Below are positions 19,105-29,185 of a DNA stretch of 64,000 nt, one piece after another (the first letter of the stretch is position 1; the number at the start of each line of letters is the position of its first letter). The notes under the pieces are model-generated. The model ran no database searches, had not been told where the DNA came from, and was given only the letters and a program-made list of their open reading frames with translations. Both the position numbers and the translations under genes were made by a program. Origin of the DNA: Hyphomicrobiales bacterium (lineage in GTDB: Bacteria; Pseudomonadota; Alphaproteobacteria; Rhizobiales; Beijerinckiaceae); assembly GCA_027483945.1 (NCBI GenBank), contig JAIXTM010000009.1, positions 62,001 through 126,000 on the forward strand, given 5' to 3'.

Positions 19105-20081
19105 TCGCGGCCTTTCAGGGCGTGGTCGCCGAGCGGCACCGCCGCGATCCCCTCCGGCAAGGCGGGGATCAGGTCGAGCAGCGAGGCCGAGATCAGGACA
19201 TCCTCGCCGAGCTCCTTGCACAGCCCTTCCAGCCGCGCCGCCACGTTCAGCGTGTCGCCGAAATAGGCGATCTTGTGCCGGTCGACGCCGATCTCGGCGG
19301 TGACGATCGTGCCGGCATGGAGCGCGGCCCTCACGCGCGGCGGCTCGCCGAAATCGCGGACCCAGCGCTCGCGCTCCTTGTGCAGCGTCGCGCAGATATC
19401 GGCGAGGCACCGGATGCAGCGCGCGTTCTCGATGCCCCGCGCCAGCGGCCAGCTCACCATGGCGAGGTCGCCGATATAATCGTCCACCGCGCCGCGATGG
19501 CGGCGGATCGGCTCGGCCATGGCCGCGAAGATCGTGCCGAGCCATTCCTGGGCCCTGAGGTCGCCGTGCTGCTCGGCGAAGGCGGTGGAGCCGACGACGT
19601 CCACCAGGAGGAACACCTTCTCCTCCCGCACCGGCCGGTAATAGCGGCCGAGCATGAGGTTCACGAAGGTCTGCGCGCCCAGAAGATCGCGGGTGCGCAC
19701 GATGAGGACCATCATCGCCGAGACCGCGAGCGCATAGATGAGCACGCGCGGCGTCACGCCGACGATCTCGCCCCAGCTGCCCGGCAGCAATTCCAGGGCC
19801 CAGACGATCGTGCCGCCGATGGCGTTTCCCGTGACGATGAGGACGACATAGGTCGCCTCGGCCAGCAGCACGTAGAGGACGGGCGGCCGGCCGCGCAGCC
19901 AGGCCTGGAAGCGCGGCAGGACGAGCCCGCGCTCGAAGGCCATGATGCAGGCGCCCGTGAACACGCCGAAGATCGCCGCCGCGAGCGGGCTCGGCCCGCT
20001 CACCAGCAGGTTATAGAGCAGGCCCGCTCCCGCGCTCGCCGCCAGGACGCCGACCCACAGCCAGAATCGCTGTCCGACCAT
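19032..20081 (-). CDS. Membrane-bound class III adenylate/guanylate cyclase
   Basis: A 349-residue protein with four hydrophobic segments in residues 1-145 and a C-terminal class III nucleotidyl cyclase domain starting at LLVDVVGSTAFAE, where the first metal aspartate is present. The second metal aspartate lies in DYIGDLAMVSW and HAGTIVTAEIGV is the typical mid-domain motif; RHKIAYFGDTLNVAARLE is the conserved cyclase segment. A TTG at 20138 would extend the N-terminus, but ATG at 20081 opens directly into the first helix. It converges with comM with a 73-base overlap. Confidence 0.88.
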   Translation of the reverse strand: MVGQRFWLWVGVLAASAGAGLLYNLLVSGPSPLAAAIFGVFTGACIMAFERGLVLPRFQAWLRGRPPVLYVLLAEATYVVLIVTGNAIGGTIVWALELLPGSWGEIVGVTPRVLIYALAVSAMMVLIVRTRDLLGAQTFVNLMLGRYYRPVREEKVFLLVDVVGSTAFAEQHGDLRAQEWLGTIFAAMAEPIRRHRGAVDDYIGDLAMVSWPLARGIENARCIRCLADICATLHKERERWVRDFGEPPRVRAALHAGTIVTAEIGVDRHKIAYFGDTLNVAARLEGLCKELGEDVLISASLLDLIPALPEGIAAVPLGDHALKGRDQALAVAALRLPLASGVTLSTLAR

Positions 20082-20263
20082 GCCTGAGCAAAGCCCTGCG
20101 CGCTCACGATGCAAAGCGATTTCCCGCGATGCTGACAATTGTCGGCATCCCGCTCACCGGTTCCAAACCACGTTTCCTCGGTCTTCCTCAACCTGCCTGC
20201 GCGATGGTCGCGGCGGGACATGACCGGCGCTCAACGCCGGCATGCGAGGCGCGGACGGAGACG

Positions 20264-22354
20264 ATGCTGCTCGAACTGGCGGACCACATGGTCGTCATCA
20301 CCGGCGCGATCACGCTGGCGGGGCTGCTTGCGGCGCTCGCCATGCTGCGCCGTGGCCATAAGCCGTTCCACGCCGAGATCGAGCGGCTGCAGGACCGTCT
20401 GTTCGCGATCGCCGAGAGCGAGGAGCGCTACCGCAGCCTGATCGAGGCGCAGGGCGACCTGATCGTGCGCGAGGACGCGGCCCGCGTCATGGCCTATGCC
20501 AACGAGGCCTATCGCCGGATGGCCGGCGTCACCGCCGCGACGCCTGTCGCCGACATCCCGCATGTTCCCGTCCTGGAGCGGACCGAGCCGGTCGTGCGGC
20601 CCGACGGCTCGCGCCTGATCGACGAGAAGGTGGAGGCGCCCGACGGCGAGCGTTGGATCTCCTGGGTCGAGACCGTCGTCATCGACCGCGAGGGCCGGTC
20701 GGAGGTGCTGCGGGTCGGGCGAGACGTCACCGAGCGTGTCACCGCCGCCGCGGCCCTCGAGGAGGCCCGCCGCAAGGCGGAGGCCGCCAACGACGCCAAG
20801 TCCCAGTTCCTGGCCATGGTCAGCCACGAGGTACGCACCCCCCTCAACGGCATCCTGGGCATGGCGGGGCTCCTCTCCGACACCCCGCTCTCCGCCGAGC
20901 AGAAGACCTATGTCGGCGCGGTGAAGTCGTCCGGCGAGGCGCTGCTGTCGCTGATCGACGAGATCCTGGACTTCTCGCGCATCGAGGCCGGCCGGCTGGA
21001 CCTCGTCGCGGCCCGGTTCGACCTCCACCAGCTCGTGGAGGGCGTGGTGGAGCTCCTGGCGCCGCGCGCCCAGGGCAAGGGGATCGAGATCGCCGCCTCG
21101 GTCGCGCTCGGCGTGCCGCAATTCGTCATCGGCGACCGGGACCGCCTGCGGCAGGTTCTGGTGAACCTCGCCGGCAATGCCGTGAAATTCACCGATGCCG
21201 GCGGCGTCGGCATCCGCCTGTCGCGCGGCACGGCGGGCTTCATCGAGATCGAGGTCGCCGATACGGGGCCCGGCATTCCCGAAGCCAAGCTCGATGCCAT
21301 CTTCGAGCGGTTCGAGCGCGTGGACGCCTCGGCCTCGGGCGCCGCGGAGGGCACCGGGCTTGGCCTTGCCATCTCGCGCCGCATCGTGGAGCGCATGCAG
21401 GGCCGCATCGGCGTCGCCAGCGCGCCGGGCAGGGGATCCACCTTCACCATCGCGCTGCCCCTGCCGGACGCGGACCGCAACAACCAGGCACCGGCGCGTC
21501 CGGACCTGTCCCATCGCCGCGCCCTCATCGTGTCGCGCTCGCCGTTCGAGGCGCCGTATCTGATGAGCCGGCTCGAGGAGGCTGGCGGCGTCGCCGAGCG
21601 GGCGACCAGCGTGGCGGCGGCCGAGCGGAGCCTCGGCGCAAGGGCCTACGACCTTCTCATCGTCGATTGCGCCCTCGGCGATGCCGCGACCAAGCGCTTG
21701 GCAGCGGCGGCTCGGCGGCACGGCGTCAACCGCACCCTGGTGCTGCTCTCGCCCTTCGAGCGGCGCGAGTTCGGCCCGCCGCATGCGGCCGGGTTCGACG
21801 GCTATCTCGTCAAGCCGATCCGGCCGCGCTCGCTCTTCGCCCGCCTCAGCGACGAGCCCGCGGCCCCTGCCGAAGGCCCGGCCAGCGAGGAACGCGCCGC
21901 CCGCCCGGCACCGGCGCCCGTCCACGTGCTGGTCGCCGAGGACAACGACATCAACGCCCTCCTGGTGACGCGCCTCATCGAGAAGCTCGGCGGCACGGTG
22001 GAGCGGGTCACCAACGGGCACGACGCCGTCTCGCGGCTCGGCTCGCGGTCGCGCCGCCGCTACGATCTCGCCTTGCTCGACATCCGCATGCCGGGCCTGG
22101 ACGGCATGGCCGCCGCCCGCGCGGTGCGCGCCGCCGAACATGCCCGCAACGTCTCCCCCGTGAGACTGGTCGCGGTGACGGCGAACGTCTCCGCCGCCGA
22201 CCGGGAGGCAGCCCATGCCGCCGGCTTCGACGACTTCCTGCCCAAGCCCATCGACCCGGCCGCGCTGCAGGCCCTGATCGAGGCCTTGCCCGCGCCGCGC
22301 CGCCGCCGGAGCCGCGACGCCGAGACCGCCAGGCGCGCTGCCGGCGCGCCTTGA
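20264..22354 (+). CDS. Hybrid sensor histidine kinase with two receiver domains
   Basis: A 696-residue hybrid kinase. Order: one membrane helix (residues about 9-28), coiled linker, PAS domain (about 50-165), HisKA with phospho-accepting H near residue 187 in [10 protein letters not shown], HATPase (N box [10 protein letters not shown] boxes DTGPGIP and GTGLGLA), then two receivers. The first receiver (about 425-530) keeps VDCALGD and the lysine in LVKPI but lacks the N-terminal acidic pair, so it is probably not phosphorylated; the second is complete ([24 protein letters not shown]). ATG at 20264 follows GGACGGAG. No output regulator is adjacent. Confidence 0.9.
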   Translation: MLLELADHMVVITGAITLAGLLAALAMLRRGHKPFHAEIERLQDRLFAIAESEERYRSLIEAQGDLIVREDAARVMAYANEAYRRMAGVTAATPVADIPHVPVLERTEPVVRPDGSRLIDEKVEAPDGERWISWVETVVIDREGRSEVLRVGRDVTERVTAAAALEEARRKAEAANDAKSQFLAMVSHEVRTPLNGILGMAGLLSDTPLSAEQKTYVGAVKSSGEALLSLIDEILDFSRIEAGRLDLVAARFDLHQLVEGVVELLAPRAQGKGIEIAASVALGVPQFVIGDRDRLRQVLVNLAGNAVKFTDAGGVGIRLSRGTAGFIEIEVADTGPGIPEAKLDAIFERFERVDASASGAAEGTGLGLAISRRIVERMQGRIGVASAPGRGSTFTIALPLPDADRNNQAPARPDLSHRRALIVSRSPFEAPYLMSRLEEAGGVAERATSVAAAERSLGARAYDLLIVDCALGDAATKRLAAAARRHGVNRTLVLLSPFERREFGPPHAAGFDGYLVKPIRPRSLFARLSDEPAAPAEGPASEERAARPAPAPVHVLVAEDNDINALLVTRLIEKLGGTVERVTNGHDAVSRLGSRSRRRYDLALLDIRMPGLDGMAAARAVRAAEHARNVSPVRLVAVTANVSAADREAAHAAGFDDFLPKPIDPAALQALIEALPAPRRRRSRDAETARRAAGAP

Positions 22355-22387
22355 CAGCCGGCATCGGGCGGACCGACAAGGTCGCCC

Positions 22388-23356
22388 ATGCCGTCCACGC
22401 CAAAGCCCCGGCTCGACATCGTCCTGTGCGCCCCGCGCGGCTTCTGCGCGGGCGTCGTCCGCGCCATCGACGCGGTGGAGAAGGCGCTCGCCCTCTATGG
22501 CCCGCCCGTCTATGTGCGCCACGAGATCGTCCATAACCGCTACGTGGTGGACGGCTTGAAGCGCAAGGGCGCGATCTTCGTCGACGAGCTGTCGGAGATC
22601 CCCCACACGACGGCGCCGGTCATCTTCTCCGCCCACGGCGTGCCCAAGGCAGTGCCGGACGAGGCGGCCGGCCGCAGGCTCTTCGCCATCGACGCCACGT
22701 GCCCGCTCGTCACCAAGGTTCACCGCGAGGCCGAGGTCCATCACCGGCGCGGCCGCCATGTCGTCCTCGTCGGCCATGCGGGCCATCCGGAAGTGATCGG
22801 CACGATGGGGCAATTGCCCGAGGGCGCGATCACGCTGGTGGAGACGCTCGCCGACGTCGGCAGCTTCACGCCGCCGGCGGGGCAGGAGCTCGCCTATGTC
22901 ACCCAGACGACCCTCTCGCTGGACGACACCCGCGAGATCGTCGAGGCCTTGAAGGCGCGGTTCCCGGGCATCGTCGATCCCCACAAGGAGGACATCTGCT
23001 ACGCGACGACCAACCGCCAGGAGGCGGTGAAGGCGGTCGCGCCGCAGGTGGACGCCATGCTCGTCGTCGGCTCGCCCAACTCGTCCAATTCCCAGCGCCT
23101 GCGCGAGGTCGCCGAGCGCGCCGGCTGCCGCGTCTCGCGGCTCGTCCTGCGGGCGCAGGACATCGACTGGAGCGAGCTTGAGGGCATCACGCGCCTCGGC
23201 CTCACCGCCGGCGCCTCGGCGCCAGAAATCCTGGTGGAGGAGATCATCGACGCCTTCGCCGCGCGCTACGCGGTGGAGGTCGAGACGTTCTCCACCGCGT
23301 CGGAGAGCGTGTTCTTCCCGCTGCCGCGGGCCCTGCGCGAGCAGGCGGCCGAGTAA
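22388..23356 (+). CDS. ispH: 4-hydroxy-3-methylbut-2-enyl diphosphate reductase
   Basis: A 322-residue [4Fe-4S] enzyme, last step of the MEP isoprenoid pathway, giving IPP and DMAPP. The three cluster cysteines are in GFCAGV (C20), [11 protein letters not shown] and [10 protein letters not shown]; the catalytic glutamate segment and [11 protein letters not shown] are conserved. Its stop overlaps the thrB start by one base (TAATG), the start of a tight ispH-thrB-rnhA operon. Confidence 0.97.
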   Translation: MPSTPKPRLDIVLCAPRGFCAGVVRAIDAVEKALALYGPPVYVRHEIVHNRYVVDGLKRKGAIFVDELSEIPHTTAPVIFSAHGVPKAVPDEAAGRRLFAIDATCPLVTKVHREAEVHHRRGRHVVLVGHAGHPEVIGTMGQLPEGAITLVETLADVGSFTPPAGQELAYVTQTTLSLDDTREIVEALKARFPGIVDPHKEDICYATTNRQEAVKAVAPQVDAMLVVGSPNSSNSQRLREVAERAGCRVSRLVLRAQDIDWSELEGITRLGLTAGASAPEILVEEIIDAFAARYAVEVETFSTASESVFFPLPRALREQAAE

Positions 23357-24321
23357 TGGCGGTCTATACCGAGATCGGCGAGGACGAGCTGGCGTCCTTC
23401 CTGACGGCCTACGATGTCGGCGAGGCCTTGTCGGTCAAGGGCATCGCCGAGGGCGTGGAGAATTCCAACTACCTCCTGCATACACGGGCCGGCTTCTTCA
23501 TCCTGACCCTCTACGAGAAGCGGGTGAGGGAGGGGGACCTGCCGTTCTTCCTCGGCCTCATGAACTATCTGGCATCGCGCGGCCTCACCTGTCCGCTGGC
23601 GGTGGCGATGCGCAGCGGGGAGACGCTGGGCCGGCTGGCCGGCCGGCCGGCGGCGCTCATCACCTTCCTCGATGGCGTCTCCGTGAAGCGCCCCAATGCC
23701 GGCCATTGCGGCGAGGTCGGCGAGGCGCTCGCCCGCTTCCACGAGGCCGGCCGGGATTACGGCCTGTCCCGGGCCAACGCGCTCTCCATCGGCGGCTGGC
23801 GGCCGCTGGCGGAAGCCGCGGGCGCCCGCGCCGACGAGGTGCGCTCCGGCCTCGCCCGGCGGCTGGACGAGGAACTCGCCTCGCTTGAAGCCGGATGGCC
23901 CGGCGGCCTGCCGCAGGGCGTCATCCATGCCGATCTCTTCCCCGACAACGTCTTCTTCATCGGCGGAAAGCTCTCCGGCCTCATCGACTTCTATTTCGCC
24001 TGCAACGACGCGCTGGCCTACGACCTCGCCATCTGCCTGAACGCCTGGTGCTTCGAGGCGGACGGCTCGTTCAACCTGACCAAGGGCCGCGCGATGATCG
24101 CCGGCTACGAGCGGGTGCGGCGGCTGGGGCCGGAGGAGGTCGAGGCGCTCCCCGTCCTGTGCCGGGGGGCCAGCATGCGCTTCCTGCTGACGCGTCTCGT
24201 CGACTGGCTCAACGTGCCGCCCGGCGCGCTGGTGAAGCCCAAGGACCCGCTGGAATACGACCGCAAGCTCGGCTTCCACCGCCTCGCCCGCTCGGCCGCC
24301 GATTACGGGCTGGAGCGGTGA
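23356..24321 (+). CDS. thrB: Homoserine kinase, aminoglycoside-phosphotransferase fold
   Basis: A 321-residue kinase phosphorylating L-homoserine for threonine synthesis. It is the type II (ThrB2) form with choline-kinase-like fold: the Brenner motif is [11 protein letters not shown] and the metal aspartate is in [21 protein letters not shown] near residue 30 is characteristic of the family. It lies between ispH and rnhA with overlapping stops and starts, an arrangement conserved in many alphaproteobacteria. Confidence 0.95.
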   Translation: MAVYTEIGEDELASFLTAYDVGEALSVKGIAEGVENSNYLLHTRAGFFILTLYEKRVREGDLPFFLGLMNYLASRGLTCPLAVAMRSGETLGRLAGRPAALITFLDGVSVKRPNAGHCGEVGEALARFHEAGRDYGLSRANALSIGGWRPLAEAAGARADEVRSGLARRLDEELASLEAGWPGGLPQGVIHADLFPDNVFFIGGKLSGLIDFYFACNDALAYDLAICLNAWCFEADGSFNLTKGRAMIAGYERVRRLGPEEVEALPVLCRGASMRFLLTRLVDWLNVPPGALVKPKDPLEYDRKLGFHRLARSAADYGLER

Positions 24322-24764
24322 CGAAACGCGTCACGATCCATACCGACGGCGCCTGTTCCGGCAATCCCGGCCCCGGCGGCTGGGCGGCCCTCCTCGTCTA
24401 TGACGGGGTGGAGCGGGAGCTCTCCGGCGGCGAGGCGCTGACGACCAACAACCGCATGGAGCTGATGGCGGCGATCAGCGCGCTGGAGGCCCTGAAGCGC
24501 CCCTGCGCCGTCGATCTCTATACCGACAGCCAATATGTCCGGCAGGGCATCCTTGACTGGATCCGCGGCTGGAAGGCGCGCGGCTGGAAGACCGCCGACA
24601 AGAAGCCGGTCAAGAACGACGATCTCTGGCGCCGGCTCGACGAGGCGAGGAGCCGCCACGACGTCGCCTGGCACTGGGTCAAGGGCCATGCCGGCAACGA
24701 GCACAACGAGCGCGTCGACGCGCTGGCCCGCGCCGCCTGCGAGGCGGCGAGGCCCGCCCGCTGA
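24318..24764 (+). CDS. rnhA: Ribonuclease HI
   Basis: A 148-residue RNase H removing RNA from RNA-DNA hybrids. It starts with GTG inside the thrB stop (GTGA overlap). The catalytic acids are D10 ([14 protein letters not shown]), E in NNRMELMA, D in LYTDSQYV and D in NERVDALA; the basic handle [18 protein letters not shown] is present. Length is normal for the family. Confidence 0.97.
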   Translation: MTKRVTIHTDGACSGNPGPGGWAALLVYDGVERELSGGEALTTNNRMELMAAISALEALKRPCAVDLYTDSQYVRQGILDWIRGWKARGWKTADKKPVKNDDLWRRLDEARSRHDVAWHWVKGHAGNEHNERVDALARAACEAARPAR

Positions 24765-24896
24765 AGGCCGAAACAGATACGTCTTGGCGCTTCCTCACGC
24801 GGCATTGGCCATCGGCGCGCCGCGGCGCGGGGTTGACGGGCCGGTTGGGCGGGCGTCGATTGGGGCAACCTTTCTGACCTGTCGCGGAGCACGCCG

Positions 24897-25757
24897 ATGA
24901 GCTGGCATTCCCAGACCTGGAACTGGTTCGACGGCGCCTGGATCGAGGGCAATCCGCCCCTGATGGGCCCGCGCTCCCACGCCTTCTGGCTCTCGTCCTC
25001 CGTCTTCGACGGCGCCCGCGTCTTCGAGGGCGTGATGCCCGACATCCGCGCCCATGCCGAGCGCGTGAACCGCTCCGCAGCGACGATGTCGCTGAAACCC
25101 ACCATGGAAGCGGAGGCCATCGTGGAGCTGACCCGGGAGGGCGCGAAGAAGTTCGGCCCCGGCGCTCAGCTCTACGTGAAGCCGATGTACTGGGCTGAGG
25201 CCGACGGCGCCTCCGTCATTCTCCCGGATCCGGATTCGACCCGCTTCTGCCTGTGCCTCTTCGCGGCGCCGCTGCCGCCGGCGGGCCATGGCATCGCGCT
25301 CACCACCTCGCGCTTCCGCCGGCCGAGCCTGGAGACGATGCCGACCGATGCCAAGGCCGGCTGCCTCTACCCCAATAACGGCCGCGCGCTGCGGGAGGCG
25401 AAGGCGAGGGGCTTCGACAACGCCCTCGTCCTCGACACGCTCGGCAACGTCGCCGAGACGGCGACGTCGAACGTGTTCATCGCCAAGGATGGAACGGTTC
25501 GGACACCTGTGCCCAATGGAACGTTCCTCAACGGAATCACCCGCCAGCGGGTCATCGCCCTGTTGCGCGCCGACGGCGTCGAGGTGCAGGAAACGACGCT
25601 GACCCCGAAGGATTTCGAGGAGGCGGACGAGATCTTCACATCGGGCAATTATTCCAAGGTGACGCCGGTCGTCAGGCTGGAGAACCGGGACCTCCAGCCC
25701 GGCCGCTTCGGCAAGCGCGCACGCGAACTTTACTGGGACTTCGCCCATTCGGGCTGA
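24897..25757 (+). CDS. Branched-chain amino acid aminotransferase-like class IV PLP enzyme
   Basis: A 286-residue fold-type IV aminotransferase, a branched-chain (ilvE-like) or related enzyme. DGARVFEG near residue 40 and the PLP lysine in TDAKAGCLYPNN, then ETATSNVF and FTSGNYSKV, follow the family plan. The lysine context differs slightly from classical IlvE, so a D-amino-acid or beta-specific activity cannot be excluded. A 132-base gap separates it from rnhA. Confidence 0.88.
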   Translation: MSWHSQTWNWFDGAWIEGNPPLMGPRSHAFWLSSSVFDGARVFEGVMPDIRAHAERVNRSAATMSLKPTMEAEAIVELTREGAKKFGPGAQLYVKPMYWAEADGASVILPDPDSTRFCLCLFAAPLPPAGHGIALTTSRFRRPSLETMPTDAKAGCLYPNNGRALREAKARGFDNALVLDTLGNVAETATSNVFIAKDGTVRTPVPNGTFLNGITRQRVIALLRADGVEVQETTLTPKDFEEADEIFTSGNYSKVTPVVRLENRDLQPGRFGKRARELYWDFAHSG

Positions 25758-25817
25758 CGGCGGCGCGCCCGCCCCATAAGCTGCTTCCGACGCCGCCAGG
25801 CCAGGAGGTTTCCCAGA

Positions 25818-26552
25818 ATGCGCAATGCCTTGCTCGCCGGTCTTGCCGCCCTGGCCCTGACGGTTTCCACGGCCCTCGCCGCCGAGCGGGTCGACCTCGA
25901 ACTCATCCTCGCCGCCGACGGGTCCGGCTCCATCGACGACGACGAACTGATGCTCCAGCGGAAGGGCTGGGCCGACGCGCTGACGAGCCCCGAGGTCCTG
26001 GCCGGCATCCGCGACGGGCTCACCGGCTCCATCGCCGTCATGTATTTCGAATGGGGCGGGCCCTCGTCCCAGGTCGTGATCGTCGACTGGCAAATCGTCA
26101 GGGACGAGGCGAGCGCCCGTGATTTCGCCCAGAAGCTGGTCTCCCGGCCACGCGGCGCCTATGGCTACAATTCCATCTCCAACGCGGTGGATTTCTCGGT
26201 CCGCCAGGCCGAGGGCAACGCCTTCGACGGCCAGCGCAAAGTGATCGACGTCTCCGGCGACGGCCCCAATATCGGCGGACGGCCGATGGAGCTTGCAAGG
26301 CGCGATGCGGTGGAAAAGGGCTTCACGATCAACGCTTTGGCGATCCGCCGCCCCGGCGGCCGGGCCCTGCGCGGCGAGCCGCTGGAGGATTATTACGCCC
26401 GCGAGGTGATCGGCGGCCCCGGCGCCTTCGTCGAGATCGCGGACGAGACGCGGCCTTTCGCCATCGCCGCTCGCCGCAAGCTCGTGACCGAGATCGCCGG
26501 CGTTCCCGCTCCGACACGTCATGCGGATTCGGGCGCTGCCCTGCGGCGCTAA
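25818..26552 (+). CDS. Secreted DUF1194 (von Willebrand A-like) protein
   Basis: A 244-residue exported protein; the signal peptide ends STALA before AERVD. The rest is a DUF1194 domain with a vWA/Rossmann fold. The metal-ion-dependent adhesion site is visible as LAADGSGSID, with the later VIDVSGDGPN acid. Family members are periplasmic proteins of unknown role in alphaproteobacteria. It follows the aminotransferase by 60 bases, possibly in one transcript, and converges with murJ. Confidence 0.85.
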   Translation: MRNALLAGLAALALTVSTALAAERVDLELILAADGSGSIDDDELMLQRKGWADALTSPEVLAGIRDGLTGSIAVMYFEWGGPSSQVVIVDWQIVRDEASARDFAQKLVSRPRGAYGYNSISNAVDFSVRQAEGNAFDGQRKVIDVSGDGPNIGGRPMELARRDAVEKGFTINALAIRRPGGRALRGEPLEDYYAREVIGGPGAFVEIADETRPFAIAARRKLVTEIAGVPAPTRHADSGAALRR

Positions 26553-26556
26553 GGAA

Positions 26557-28083
26557 TTACCGGCGAAGCGGCACCTTCAGCAGCTTCGCCCCGACCAGCG
26601 CCGTGCCGCCATAGGCGAGCCCGCCGAGGATGGCGAGGGCGGCCAGGGTCAGCATGGCAGGGTTGAGCGGGCCGAACGCGCCGATCCGCCCGGCGATCGC
26701 GGGCGTTCCAAACCAGATGGCAAGGGCCAGCGCCAGGCTCGCGGCCATGACCAGCGCCAGCGTCCGGCCAAGCACCGCATCGGGTTTCGTCCAGCCGCGC
26801 CTGAGCGCCACGGCGTAAAGCAGCAGCAGGTTCGCCCAGGCGCCCACGGCCGTCGCCAGCGCCAGGCCCGGCGCGCCGTAGCGCGGCATCAGGACGAGCT
26901 TGAGCGCCACGTTGAGACCTATCGCGGCGAGCGAGATCACGACCGGCGCGGTCGTGTCGCCGCGGCTGTGGAAACTGGCGATCGCCGAGCGGATCAGCAC
27001 GATGGCCGGCAGCCCGGCGGCATAGGCCATCAGCACGGCCCCGGCGGCCTCTGCGGCGGCGCGGTCGAAGGCGCCGCGTACGAAGACCGCCTCCATGATC
27101 AGGACCGGGATCATGAGAAAGGCGACGGCGAAGGGCGCCGAGAGGATTAGCGTGAGGCCGATCGTGCGGTTCTGGGCCCGGTGCGCGCCTGCTTCGTCCG
27201 CATCCGCCAGCCGCCGGCTCATCGTCGGCAGGAGGACGGTCCCGGCTGCGATGCCGATGACCCCGATGGGCAGCTGATAGAGCCGGTCCGCGTAATTGAG
27301 CGAGGATGCGGCACCCGTGCCGGCCAGCGTCACCAGGATCGTGTCGGCGAAGAGCGCGATCTGCACCCCGGCAGCGCCGAGGGTCGCTGGGACCAGGCGC
27401 TTCAGGAAGCCTTTCACCTCGCTGTCGAGGCGCGGGCGCACGGCGAGCGGTGTGGCGTCGATCCGCGCCGCCGCCGCCAGCAGGAGCAGGAGTTCCAGGA
27501 GACCGGCGGCGAACACGCCCCAGGCGGCCGCATGCGCCGCGCTCGGGAAGAGGACCGCGGCAGCGAGCGCCGCGACGATGGAAACGTTGAGCAGGATCGG
27601 CGCTGCGGCCGCCACCGCGAAGCGCTCATGGGCATTGAGGACGCCCGACAGAAGCGTAACCAGCGAAACGAAGAGGAGGTACGGGAAGGTGATCCGCGTC
27701 AGCGTCACGGCGAGCGCGAAGAGCGCCGGATCGTCCCGGAAACCCGGGGCCAGAACGCCGACCAGCTGCGGCATGAACGCGATCGCGAGCGCCGTCACCG
27801 CGATCAGCGTCAGCCCGAACAGGGCGGTGACGCGGCCCGAAAACAGCCGCGCCGTCGGCGCGCCCTGGCGCGTCAGCAGCCGCGCATAGGCCGGCACGAA
27901 GGCCGCGTTGAAGGCGCCTTCGCCGAAAATGGCGCGGAAATGGTTCGGGATCCGGTTGGCGACCACGAACGCGTCCATCAGCGGGCCGGCGCCGAGGATC
28001 GCCGCCATGACGATCTCCCGGGCAAGGCCTGTGACGCGGGAGACCAGCGTCCAGCCGCCGACGGACAGGATCTGGCGCAGCAT
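26557..28083 (-). CDS. murJ: Lipid II flippase MurJ
   Basis: A 508-residue polytopic membrane protein with about 14 helices; it flips lipid II across the inner membrane for peptidoglycan synthesis. MLRQILSVGGWTLVSRVTGL at the N-terminus, PNHFRAIFGEGAFNAAFVPAY and the later ADRLYQLPIGVIG are signature segments of MurJ/MviN. The ATG at 28083 shares one base with the stop of the upstream glycosyltransferase (TGATG), so the two are translationally coupled. Confidence 0.95.
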   Translation of the reverse strand: MLRQILSVGGWTLVSRVTGLAREIVMAAILGAGPLMDAFVVANRIPNHFRAIFGEGAFNAAFVPAYARLLTRQGAPTARLFSGRVTALFGLTLIAVTALAIAFMPQLVGVLAPGFRDDPALFALAVTLTRITFPYLLFVSLVTLLSGVLNAHERFAVAAAAPILLNVSIVAALAAAVLFPSAAHAAAWGVFAAGLLELLLLLAAAARIDATPLAVRPRLDSEVKGFLKRLVPATLGAAGVQIALFADTILVTLAGTGAASSLNYADRLYQLPIGVIGIAAGTVLLPTMSRRLADADEAGAHRAQNRTIGLTLILSAPFAVAFLMIPVLIMEAVFVRGAFDRAAAEAAGAVLMAYAAGLPAIVLIRSAIASFHSRGDTTAPVVISLAAIGLNVALKLVLMPRYGAPGLALATAVGAWANLLLLYAVALRRGWTKPDAVLGRTLALVMAASLALALAIWFGTPAIAGRIGAFGPLNPAMLTLAALAILGGLAYGGTALVGAKLLKVPLRR

Positions 28084-29078
28084 CAGGCGCGCTCGCCCGC
28101 CCGCTCGTCGCGCTCCCGCGGCAGCGGCGGAGGCGGGCCAGCGCCGATGCGCTCGCCGACGAGATAGAGCGGCCGGCGCTTCACCTCGGCGAAGATGCGC
28201 CCGACATAGGAGCCGATGACGCCCAGCGAAATGAGCTGGATGCCGGAAAAGAACATCACCGACACGATGATGGACGGGAAGCCCGGCAGGTCCGTCCCAA
28301 AGAACAGGGTCCGCAGCAGGAAATAAAGGGCGGTCAGGATCGAGATCGCCGAGATTATGAAGCCGAGATAGGTCGAGATCTTCAGCGGCACGGTCGAGAA
28401 GGAGGCGATCCCGTCGAAGGCGAAGCGGAAGAGCTTGCGGAAGCTCCATTTCGTCTCGCCGAAGAGCCGGTCATCCACCACGAAGGGCACGCCGACGGAC
28501 GGGTAGCCGATCCAGGCATAGAGACCCTTGGAGAAGCGCGCCCGCTCGCCCATGGCCCGCAACGCGTCGATGCCCTTGCGGTCGATCAGGCGGAAATCGC
28601 CCGCGCCGGGGGGCAGCGGCGTCTCTCCGAAGGCATCGAACAGCCGGTAGAACGACCGGGCGAAGGCCTTCTTCAGCGCGCTTTCGCCGTCCCGGTCGGT
28701 GCGCTGGCCATAGACCATGACATAACCTTCGCGCCATTTCGCGACGAAGTCCGCAATCGTCGCGGGCGGGTGCTGCAGGTCCGCGTCCATAATGACGACC
28801 GCCTGGCCGCGGGCATGGTCGATACCGGCGGCGATGGCGATCTCCTTGCCGAAATTGCGGCTGAGCGAGACCGCGCGGAAGCGCCCGTCCTCGGCATGGA
28901 CCTCCCGCAGGCCGGCGAGCGTCCCGTCCCGGCTGCCGTCGTTGACGAAGATGACCTCCCAGCGGTCGGTCAGCCGGTCGAGCACCGGTACCAGCCGCTC
29001 GCGCAGGGGCCGCAGGTTCTCCGCCTCGTTGTAGACGGGCACGACCACGGAGATTTCGGGGGAATCGGCTGCCGGCAC
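28083..29078 (-). CDS. Family 2 glycosyltransferase, polyprenyl-phosphate sugar transferase type
   Basis: About 331 residues. A GT-A domain (SVVVPVYNEAENL, FVNDGSRDGT, DXD-type DADLQHPP) is followed by two C-terminal membrane helices, the layout of GtrB/ArnC/DPM1 enzymes that load a sugar on undecaprenyl phosphate. The frame is open to a TTG at 29135, but the GTG at 29078 has GGAGG seven bases upstream and gives the normal leader before the GT domain. Coupled to murJ and divergent from a YdjC-type deacetylase. The sugar donor cannot be told. Confidence 0.88.
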   Translation of the reverse strand: MPAADSPEISVVVPVYNEAENLRPLRERLVPVLDRLTDRWEVIFVNDGSRDGTLAGLREVHAEDGRFRAVSLSRNFGKEIAIAAGIDHARGQAVVIMDADLQHPPATIADFVAKWREGYVMVYGQRTDRDGESALKKAFARSFYRLFDAFGETPLPPGAGDFRLIDRKGIDALRAMGERARFSKGLYAWIGYPSVGVPFVVDDRLFGETKWSFRKLFRFAFDGIASFSTVPLKISTYLGFIISAISILTALYFLLRTLFFGTDLPGFPSIIVSVMFFSGIQLISLGVIGSYVGRIFAEVKRRPLYLVGERIGAGPPPPLPRERDERAGERA

Positions 29079-29185
29079 GGATGCGCCTCCAGAACGTCGC
29101 CTCCGCGTTGTGGCCGCGCTCCTTGCGGAAGGCAAGGCAGAAAGCCGGCCTTACCGGCGCCGCGGGGAGCCGCTATCAGGGTGCG

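Noticed and set aside
20231-22984. 917-codon open frame on the minus strand
   Set aside because: Antisense to the hybrid kinase and ispH, both with intact motifs.
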